Origin: DATAAP01 sp041690495
GTDB taxonomy: Bacteria; Pseudomonadota; Alphaproteobacteria; CACIAM-22H2
Reading direction: 5' to 3'
Length of the DNA: 64,000 nucleotides
NCBI GenBank assembly: GCA_041690495.1
Contig: JAWLHE010000002.1
Span: forward strand, 186,001-250,000
Shown: positions 57,952-64,000 of the stretch, in pieces
How the letters are laid out: every line of letters starts with the position of its first letter
Numbering within the stretch: position 1 is the stretch's first letter
Program-made: the position numbers and the translations under genes
Notes under the pieces: generated by a model
Databases searched by the model: none
The model's input: only the letters and a program-made list of their open reading frames with translations
Told to the model about the DNA's origin: nothing

Positions 57952-58980
57952 ATGTCCAAGCGGCTCCTGCTGCCTCTTCTCGCCGCCGCGGCGCTTGCAT
58001 TCGCACCGTCGGCACGGGCACAGACGATCGAACTCAAGATGAGCCATTTCGTGGCGCCCAACCACGGCTGGACGACCGACTTCATGCGGTCCTGGGCCGA
58101 CGAGGTCAGCCGCAAGGCGGGCGGACGGGTCAAGGTGGAGATCTTCGGCGCCGGCAGCGCGTACGGCCAGGCCGCGCGCCAGTACGATCAGGTGGTCAAC
58201 GGCGTCGTCGACATCGCCAACGGCCTGCGCGCGATCCCGGCCGGACGCTTCCCGAAGATGTCGATCATCGAAATGCCGTTCCTGGTCAATTCGGCGGATG
58301 CCGCCACCCGCACCCTGTGGGCGATGTATCCGAAATACTTTGCCGACGAGTTCAAGGACGTGAAGGTGCTGGTGCTGCATGCGCATAACGGGGCGCTGAT
58401 CCATACGCGCAGCAAGCCGGTCGGGACGATGGAGGACCTGCAGGGCATGCGGATCCGTTCGCCCGGCGCCGTGGTCAACGAGTTCCTCAAGGCACTTGGC
58501 GCGGAGCCGGTCGGCATGCCGCCCACCCAGATCTACGAGAACCTGCAGAAGGGCGTGATCGAGGGTGTCGCGACGACCTGGGAGCTGCTGCAGTCGGCGA
58601 AGCTCGCCGAGGTCACGAAATACCATCTCGACGCCAATCTCTACGTCGCCTCGTTCTACTTCGTCATGAACAGGCAGCGCTACGAGGGGCTGCCGGCGGA
58701 CGTGCGCAAGGCCATCGACGAGACCTCGGGCGACTGGCTGGTCGAGCGGCTCGGCGGCTGGTGGGACAAGTGGGACGATCTCGGCCGTCAGGCGGCGCAG
58801 GCGCGGGGCAATGTTACCAACAAGCTCGCGAAAGAAGAGCGCGCGCGCTGGCAGAAGCAGGCCCAGCCGGCGATCGAAGCATGGCTCGACCGCATGGAGA
58901 AGGAGGGTGCACCGAACGCCCGCGAGCTCTATGCCGAGGCCAAGCGTCTGGTGGCGCAGTACGAGAAGCGCAAGGACTGA
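57952..58980 (+). CDS. TRAP transporter solute-binding protein (DctP family)
   Basis: A 342-residue periplasmic binding protein. Signal peptide ends near ARAQ; the mature part starts IELKMSHFVAPNHGWTTDFM. The ligand Arg is expected in MRIRSPGAVVNEFLKALGAEP, and MPPTQIYENLQKGVIEGVATTWE is typical of DctP proteins. Ligand probably a carboxylate. Membrane genes follow after a 342-base repeat-containing gap. Confidence 0.93.
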   Translation: MSKRLLLPLLAAAALAFAPSARAQTIELKMSHFVAPNHGWTTDFMRSWADEVSRKAGGRVKVEIFGAGSAYGQAARQYDQVVNGVVDIANGLRAIPAGRFPKMSIIEMPFLVNSADAATRTLWAMYPKYFADEFKDVKVLVLHAHNGALIHTRSKPVGTMEDLQGMRIRSPGAVVNEFLKALGAEPVGMPPTQIYENLQKGVIEGVATTWELLQSAKLAEVTKYHLDANLYVASFYFVMNRQRYEGLPADVRKAIDETSGDWLVERLGGWWDKWDDLGRQAAQARGNVTNKLAKEERARWQKQAQPAIEAWLDRMEKEGAPNARELYAEAKRLVAQYEKRKD

Positions 58981-59322
58981 GGCACGGCGGCGGCGGATTC
59001 AGCAAACAGCAAGATTGTCGTCCTCGGACCTGATCGCACCTGCAACCGCGCATCATGTCAGGGCGCGTGAAGTCAGTCGGCAGCGGGGCAACCAAGAGAA
59101 TCCCCGTCCACCCGCGAAGCGGGGGGAGAGGGTAGGGTGAGGGGGTGGCCGTGCGCCGCAATGTCTGCTTCGGGATGATAGAGAGTTGGATTCGTATATC
59201 AGTCCGTCGGCGGTGTGCCGGCCCTGCCGCCTCTCACCCTACCCTCTCTCCCACATCCGTGGGGGTAGAGAAGATGATGTTTGAAATGTGGTTGGCCGAT
59301 GCGCTCCCGGTAGCGAACTGCG
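58981..59322. repeat. 342-base spacer with inverted CTCACCCTACCCTCTC repeats
   Basis: Two copies of a G/C-rich element in opposite orientation, one reading gagagggtagggtgagg (about 59127-59143) and the other its complement ctcaccctaccctctc (59233-59248), sit about 90 bases apart and could pair into a long stem. No coding region is convincing. The style is that of the repeat cluster at 15.6-15.8 kb. Confidence 0.55.
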
Positions 59323-59835
59323 ATGATGCGGCGACTCTATGACGCGGCCGTGGCCGTGGCCCGCTGGGGCGGCGTCGCCAGCCTGATCCTCATCGTGGCC
59401 GCAGGCGCGCTGACGGTGGCCGACATCGTCTCGCGCAGCACGCTGGGCAGCGGTATTCTCGGCACGACCGATCTGGTCCAGCTCCTCGTCATGGCCGCGG
59501 CGTTCTGCGCCATTCCCTACGGCTTCTTCGCCGATACCCATGTCTCGGTCGATCTGCTTACCGACGGGCTGAAGCCGCGTTCGCTGGCGGCGCTCAAGGG
59601 TTGCTCCGCGCTGATGGGCGCGCTGCTTCTGGTCGGCATGGCGTGGTATGGCGGCGTCCAGGCGAAGCTCGAAGCCGGCTACGGCGATACGTCGTCGACG
59701 ATCGAGATACCCAAGCTCTATTACTGGGTCTGGCTGGTCGGCGGCTCGGCAGTCGCGGCGGTCGCGGCCGTCATGGTCGCGGCGCGGCATCTGATGGTCG
59801 CCGCGGGCGGCGACGACATTGCGCGCAGGCACTGA
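59323..59835 (+). CDS. TRAP transporter small permease (DctQ family)
   Basis: A 170-residue inner-membrane protein with four helices; VADIVSRSTLGSGILGTTDLVQLLVMAAAF (read in parts) and the YGFFADTHVSVDLLTD stretch are typical of DctQ. It is followed at once by the large permease. Confidence 0.92.
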   Translation: MMRRLYDAAVAVARWGGVASLILIVAAGALTVADIVSRSTLGSGILGTTDLVQLLVMAAAFCAIPYGFFADTHVSVDLLTDGLKPRSLAALKGCSALMGALLLVGMAWYGGVQAKLEAGYGDTSSTIEIPKLYYWVWLVGGSAVAAVAAVMVAARHLMVAAGGDDIARRH

Positions 59836-59836
59836 C

Positions 59837-61135
59837 ATGGAGTCCCACTTCATCGGCGTGCTCGGCTTCGCGATCGTGCTGGCGCTGATTCTCGCCCGCA
59901 TGCCCGTCGCGATCGCGATGGGCATCGTCGGAGTCGGCGGCCTCGCGATCCTGCAGCCATGGAAGAGCGTCGGCTTCCTGCTCGGCACGCAGCCCTTCGA
60001 GGCGGTCTATCCCTACAGCCTCTCGGTCGTGCCGCTGTTCATTGTTATGGGCGTCTTCGCCGCCCATGCCGGCCTGTCGCGCCAGCTCTACCAGGCGGTC
60101 TACGCTTTCATCGGCCACTGGCGCGGAGGACTCGCCCACGCGACCATCGGCGCATGCGCCGCATTCGGCGCCATCTGCGGTTCGTCGATCGCCACCGCCG
60201 CGACGATGTGCCGGGTGGCGCTCCCCGAGATGCGCCGGCGCGGCTACGATGACCGGATCTCGACCGCGGTGATCGCGGCCGGCGGCACGCTCGGCATCAT
60301 GATTCCGCCGTCGATCATGCTCGCGATCTACGGGCTGCTCACGGAAACCTCGATCGGCAAGCTTTTCGTCGCCGGCATCCTGCCGGGGCTGCTCGGCACC
60401 GCGCTTTATATGAGCGCGGTCAAGGCCTCGACCCTGATCGATCCGAAGGTGGCGCCTGCCGGCGACCGCGTGTCGTGGCCCGGGCGCGGCAAGGCGATCG
60501 CGGAGGTGTGGGCGGTGCTGGCACTGTTCGGGGTAGTGATCGGCGGCATCTATTTCGGCTTCTTTTCCCCGACCGAGGGGGCCGGGGTAGGGGCGGTCGG
60601 CGCGCTCGCGTTCGCCATCGCGCGGCGCTATTTCGACAGCAAGAAGCTGTGGGACGCCGTGCACGAGACGGCGGGCACCGTCGGCATGATCTTCCTGATC
60701 CTGATCGGTGCCACCCTGTTCAACGCGTTCCTGGAAACGAGCCGGCTTCCCGCGATCCTGGCGAGCGAAATCGCGGCACTCGGCCTGCCGCCGACCGTGG
60801 TTCTGCTGGTGCTGATGGTCTTCTATCTCGCCCTCGGCTGCGTCATGGACAGCCTGTCGATGATCCTGTTGACGGTCCCGGCCGTGTTCCCGCTGATCCA
60901 GGCGCTGCAGATAGACCCGATCTGGTTCGGCGTGCTGCTGGTGACGGTGGTAGAAATCGGCATGATCACGCCGCCGGTCGGCATGAACCTGTTCGTCATT
61001 CAGGGCGCCGGCCGCGTGCCGTTGCGGACGATCATCGCCGGCATCTGGCCCTTCATCGCCGCCGATGCGATACGGCTCGCACTGCTGATAGGCTTTCCGG
61101 CACTCTCCGTCTGGCTGCCGTCACTGATGGTCTGA
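59837..61135 (+). CDS. TRAP transporter large permease (DctM family)
   Basis: A 432-residue, about 12-helix inner-membrane protein. GVFAAHAGLSRQLYQAVYAF, CGSSIATAATMCRVALPEM, and GTLGIMIPPSIMLAIYGLLTETSIGKLF (read in parts) are the DctM signatures. The ATG is one base after the DctQ stop region, so the two are co-translated. With DctP it forms a sodium-linked uptake system. Confidence 0.95.
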   Translation: MESHFIGVLGFAIVLALILARMPVAIAMGIVGVGGLAILQPWKSVGFLLGTQPFEAVYPYSLSVVPLFIVMGVFAAHAGLSRQLYQAVYAFIGHWRGGLAHATIGACAAFGAICGSSIATAATMCRVALPEMRRRGYDDRISTAVIAAGGTLGIMIPPSIMLAIYGLLTETSIGKLFVAGILPGLLGTALYMSAVKASTLIDPKVAPAGDRVSWPGRGKAIAEVWAVLALFGVVIGGIYFGFFSPTEGAGVGAVGALAFAIARRYFDSKKLWDAVHETAGTVGMIFLILIGATLFNAFLETSRLPAILASEIAALGLPPTVVLLVLMVFYLALGCVMDSLSMILLTVPAVFPLIQALQIDPIWFGVLLVTVVEIGMITPPVGMNLFVIQGAGRVPLRTIIAGIWPFIAADAIRLALLIGFPALSVWLPSLMV

Positions 61136-61169
61136 CGGAAGCATGGGCGAACACACAGGGAGAAAACGC

Positions 61170-62204
61170 ATGAATCCGATCCTGCTGCCGACCTCGCTGG
61201 TCGGGTCGTATGCCCAGCCCGAGTGGCTGATCGATCGCCAGAAGCTCGCCGGCCGCTTCCCGCCGCGGGTGCGCGCGAAGGAGCTGTGGCGGGTGGCGCC
61301 GGAGTTCCTCGAGCAGGCGCAGGACGACGCGACCATCCTCGCGATCCGCGACCAGGAGCGCGCCGGTCTCGACATCGTCACCGACGGCGAGATGCGCCGG
61401 GAGAGCTATTCCAACCGCTTCGCGACGGCGCTCGAGGGCGTCGACATCGACAACCCGGGCACGGCGCTCGACCGCAGCGGCCACCCGAACCCGGTTCCGC
61501 GGATTGTGGGAAAGATTCGCCGCAGGCACCCGGTCGAGGTGCGCGACGTGCAGTTCCTGCGCGCCAACACCGACCGCATGATCAAGATGACCGTGCCGGG
61601 CCCGTTCACGATGTCGCAGCAGGCGCAGAACGACTTCTACAGGGACGAGGAGGAGATGGCGCTCGACTATGCGGCGGCGGTGAACGCGGAGATCAAGGAC
61701 CTGTTCGCCGCGGGTGCCGACATCGTCCAGATCGACGAGCCCTACATGCAGGCGCGGCCGGAGAAGGCGCGCCAATACGGCGTCAAGGCGCTCGACCGCG
61801 CGCTCGACGGCGTCAAGGGCACGACGGCGGTGCATATCTGCTTCGGCTATGCCGCGATCATCCACGAGCGGCCGTCGGGCTATTCCTTCCTGCCCGAGAT
61901 CGAGGGCTCGGCGGCGCAGCAGGTCTCGATCGAGACCGCGCAGTCCTCGCTCGACACCTCGATTCTGGCGAAGCTGCCGAGCAAGACGATCATCCTCGGC
62001 GTGCTCGACCTCTCGGACATGAAGGTCGAGACGCCCGAGACGGTGGCGGCGCGCATCCGCCGCGCGCTGCCGCACGTGCCGGCCGAGCGCATCATCGTGG
62101 CGCCGGACTGCGGGCTCAAATACCTGCCGCGCGAGGTCGCGTTCGGCAAGATGAAGGCCATGGTCGACGGCGCGCGGATCGTGCGCAACGAACTCGGCGG
62201 CTAG
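61170..62204 (+). CDS. Core MetE-like methionine synthase / methyltransferase
   Basis: A 344-residue protein corresponding to only the C-terminal, catalytic domain of cobalamin-independent methionine synthase. LPTSLVGSYAQPEWL, TDGEMRRESY, MTVPGPFTMSQQA, VQIDEPYMQ and the zinc-site regions VHICFGYA and VAPDCGLKY are present. Core-MetE proteins use donors other than folate, such as methylcobamide or sulfonium compounds, so this may be a substrate-specific methyltransferase. It follows DctM by 34 bases, suggesting the TRAP system brings its substrate (inference). Confidence 0.88.
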   Translation: MNPILLPTSLVGSYAQPEWLIDRQKLAGRFPPRVRAKELWRVAPEFLEQAQDDATILAIRDQERAGLDIVTDGEMRRESYSNRFATALEGVDIDNPGTALDRSGHPNPVPRIVGKIRRRHPVEVRDVQFLRANTDRMIKMTVPGPFTMSQQAQNDFYRDEEEMALDYAAAVNAEIKDLFAAGADIVQIDEPYMQARPEKARQYGVKALDRALDGVKGTTAVHICFGYAAIIHERPSGYSFLPEIEGSAAQQVSIETAQSSLDTSILAKLPSKTIILGVLDLSDMKVETPETVAARIRRALPHVPAERIIVAPDCGLKYLPREVAFGKMKAMVDGARIVRNELGG

Positions 62205-62220
62205 AAGCGGCCTGGTTCCG

Positions 62221-62313
62221 CCGTCCGGAAACGCGGCGAACGATCGCGCCGCCCGCTACGACCTGAAGCTCCGCCCCGATACCTTCGAGGTCATCGAACG
62301 CGAGGAAGGCTGA
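62221..62313 (+). other. Possible C-terminal coding remnant
   Basis: A short plus frame without a start ends RYDLKLRPDTFEVIEREEG and a stop. It reads like a natural protein tail, but nothing upstream in frame does. It might be the end of a lost gene or chance. No function. Confidence 0.2.
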
Positions 62314-62468
62314 GCTGCGCCGGCGCCGCGAGTACGGCGCTCGCTGCCGAAGGACGGCGATACGGTACAGGCCGACCCGCGAGATCGGCCGCGTGTCTCG
62401 GTTCGTGAGGGCCGCGCAGGCGCGGCGGCAAGGCGGCTTTGCTACGGGGTTGGCCGGGGCGGATGCGA

Positions 62469-62954
62469 TCAGGCCGCTTCGCGATGCGGCCACGCTGCGC
62501 CGCCCGCGCCGGGGGCCATCGCCTTCAGCGTGCGGAATGCCTGAGCGGTCTCGACCGGCTCGACGATGCCGCTCAGGCGCAGCTCGTGGCCGCTCGCAAG
62601 CTTGAGAATGAGAGTGCCCGGACCGGTCGCGCCTGTCAGATCGGCGCGCGCCTCCGACACCGCGGCGTAGGGAAGATACAGCGAAGGCATAAACGAGGAC
62701 GCCCTCAGGTGAACATGCGTCGGCGTCATCTCGAGCCGGAACATGCGCCTGTTCAGATAGGCGAGCAATGCGGCGAGAAGAAGCCCGACGATGAAGGCCG
62801 CAGGCGCAATGAAGGCGAGCGGCGAAGCAATCAGGCTCGAGAACATCAGCGTCCGCCAGTAGACCGACGCATCGCGTTCGGCCCAGAACTTCACGGTATC
62901 GTCGCGCTCGTGCTTTCCGAGCGAGCGGAAGAGTCCATTGGTTTGCGCCGTCAT
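62469..62954 (-). CDS. Two-helix membrane protein with PH-like tail, unknown function
   Basis: A 161-residue protein with a cytosolic N-terminus, two adjacent membrane helices (MFSSLIASPLAFIAPAAF and IVGLLLAALLAYL, about 56-90) and a C-terminal soluble domain of strands (RLEMTPTHVHLRASSFM, YLPYAAVSEARADL, TLILKLASGHELRLSGI). The layout is that of small bacterial PH-domain (YdbT-like/DUF304-type) proteins. Unknown function. Confidence 0.65.
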   Translation of the reverse strand: MTAQTNGLFRSLGKHERDDTVKFWAERDASVYWRTLMFSSLIASPLAFIAPAAFIVGLLLAALLAYLNRRMFRLEMTPTHVHLRASSFMPSLYLPYAAVSEARADLTGATGPGTLILKLASGHELRLSGIVEPVETAQAFRTLKAMAPGAGGAAWPHREAA

Positions 62955-63016
62955 ATTCGCGCATATGGTGCGGCCAGGCTGGATTTTCAAGCTTCGCCGT
63001 GCGGCGTTTGCGCCGA

Positions 63017-64000
63017 TCACGAGGATGCGCGCAGCGTTTCCTTGTCATAGCCGGCCACGCGCTTGTAGCTGTCCGACAGCGCCGCCAGCTCGTCGCGGCT
63101 GATCACGTCGTGGATGCTCTTGAACGGCTTGTCGCCGGTGCGGAGATAGACCTCGCGCAGGATCGCGTCGGGGGGCGTCTGGCGGCTGGTCAGGACCACG
63201 CGCGCGGTCGCCGCGAGCCGGCGATCCTCGTATCTCTTCAGCGCGGACACCGGGTCGTTTGCCGCAGCGAGCGCGTCGGCGAGTGCGCGCGCGTCGAGAA
63301 TCGCCTGGCCGGCGCCGTTCGAGCCGCGCGGCACCATCGGATGTGCCGCGTCGCCCAGCAATGTCACGCGTTCGAAGCTCCAGCGCGGCAGCGGATCCTG
63401 ATCGACCATCGGGAATTCGAGCACGAACTCCGCCTTACGAATCAGCTCGGGCACGTCGAGCCAGGCGAAATGCCAGTCCGCGAAAGCATCGATGAAGTCC
63501 TCGATCCGTCCGCGCCGGTTCCAGTCGCGCCGCTTGTAGTTGGGCGTCTCGATCTCGGCGACCCAGTTGACGAGCTGCCCGCCCTCCCCATCGATGTTTT
63601 CACGGATCGGATAGATCACCATCTTGCCGTGGCTGAGCCAGCCGACGCGCGTCATGCTGGCGCCGGACAGGAACGGCTCCCAGCGCGTGACGCCGCGCCA
63701 CATGTTGATGCCGGAATAGCGCGGGTCGCCTTCGTCCGGATAGAACTGCTTGCGGATCGGCGAATGGATGCCCTCGCAGCCTACAACCACGTCGCCGCGC
63801 TGCGAGACGAGCTTTTCGCCGGTGCCGGTCCTGCTGAAATGGGCGGTGGCGCTCCCGCCGTCCTGCTCGACCCCGGTGCACTGCCAGCCGAGATGGACCC
63901 GGTCAGTGCCGATGCGCTGACTCGCCGCTTCGAACAGGACCATCTGCAGGTCGCCGCGATGGATCGAGAATTGGGGCCAGTCGTAGCCGGCATTGCGGCC
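63017..64000 (-). CDS. FAD-dependent monooxygenase, salicylate-hydroxylase-like (N-terminus beyond window)
   Basis: The visible 327 residues are the C-terminal part of a flavin hydroxylase; the frame continues off the right end (GRNAGYDWPQFSIHRGDLQ precedes the first internal Met). DG motif VVGCEGIHSPIRKQFYP, then LLGDAAHPMVPRGSNGAGQAILDARALADAL (read in parts) carry the second FAD site, in the form typical of salicylate/6-hydroxynicotinate hydroxylases (PHSeP-like MVPRGSNGAG). Likely hydroxylates an aromatic acid. The missing N-terminus should hold GxGxxG. Confidence 0.88.
   Translation of the reverse strand, partial: GRNAGYDWPQFSIHRGDLQMVLFEAASQRIGTDRVHLGWQCTGVEQDGGSATAHFSRTGTGEKLVSQRGDVVVGCEGIHSPIRKQFYPDEGDPRYSGINMWRGVTRWEPFLSGASMTRVGWLSHGKMVIYPIRENIDGEGGQLVNWVAEIETPNYKRRDWNRRGRIEDFIDAFADWHFAWLDVPELIRKAEFVLEFPMVDQDPLPRWSFERVTLLGDAAHPMVPRGSNGAGQAILDARALADALAAANDPVSALKRYEDRRLAATARVVLTSRQTPPDAILREVYLRTGDKPFKSIHDVISRDELAALSDSYKRVAGYDKETLRASS

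Overview
The window is a high-GC chromosomal segment that reads as an alphaproteobacterium (Hyphomicrobiales/Rhodospirillales-like). The evidence is the strongly GC-biased third codon positions, the small DUF1127, DUF4169, DUF2783, DUF3175 and DUF1272 proteins, many ABC/TRAP uptake systems with CoA-linked catabolic enzymes, and short palindromic intergenic repeats. A run of ten Ns (11468-11477) shows it is a draft or scaffolded assembly. There are no rRNA genes, CRISPR arrays, transposases or integrases. One tRNA gene (Val, CAC anticodon) is present.

Layout. 0.5-4.2 kb: aldehyde dehydrogenase, methyltransferase, RidA-like protein, SMR pump, histidine phosphatase. 4.5-6.8 kb: a Fur-box-preceded set of a His-rich secreted protein, a di-heme peroxidase and a cupredoxin. 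7-9.7 kb: a TPP riboswitch in front of a lone solute-binding protein, then DUF3175, an O-methyltransferase and OsmC. 9.8-14.6 kb: a phosphonate-type ABC transporter (phnDCE) with an iron-type alcohol dehydrogenase and a divergent LysR regulator. 14.8-21 kb: a two-subunit CoA-transferase, RlpA, a class III CoA-transferase with DUF4169 and a creatinase-like M24 protein, and a diiron protein. 21-24 kb: a winged-helix/alpha-beta hydrolase fusion, a 1-Cys peroxiredoxin and small proteins. 24-29 kb: a complete branched-chain amino-acid-type ABC operon and tRNA-Val. 29-38 kb: DUF3108, phosphoglycolate phosphatase, a Tat-type amidohydrolase, GabD, a GlcG/HbpS protein, DUF599, glutathione reductase, and a cupin/MarR divergent pair with two matching palindromic operators.

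38.4-40.6 kb holds two tandem RTX calcium-binding proteins, each followed by a strong terminator, and the stump of a third. The stump ends at the edge of a less GC-rich block (about 40.56-46.7 kb). That block carries a sensor-less sigma-54 activator, a good -24/-12 promoter with two upstream inverted repeats 53 bp apart, an AtuA-like DUF1446 protein with its DUF4387 partner, and a complete polar-amino-acid-type ABC transporter. It looks like an acquired uptake-and-catabolism island of unknown substrate and is the best candidate here for an undescribed system.

46.7-64 kb returns to ordinary composition: acyl-CoA dehydrogenase, trans-sulfuration PLP enzyme, class II DAHP synthase with nicotinate phosphoribosyltransferase, an SDR whose catalytic Tyr is Phe, two head-truncated gene remnants (VOC and CGNR) facing each other, GNAT, a transglutaminase-like protein, a PAS histidine kinase, a thioesterase, an FAD monooxygenase with DUF2783, a TRAP transporter with a core-MetE-like methyltransferase, and an FAD monooxygenase cut by the window end. 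Calls rest on reading motifs and translations by eye; no database search was run.
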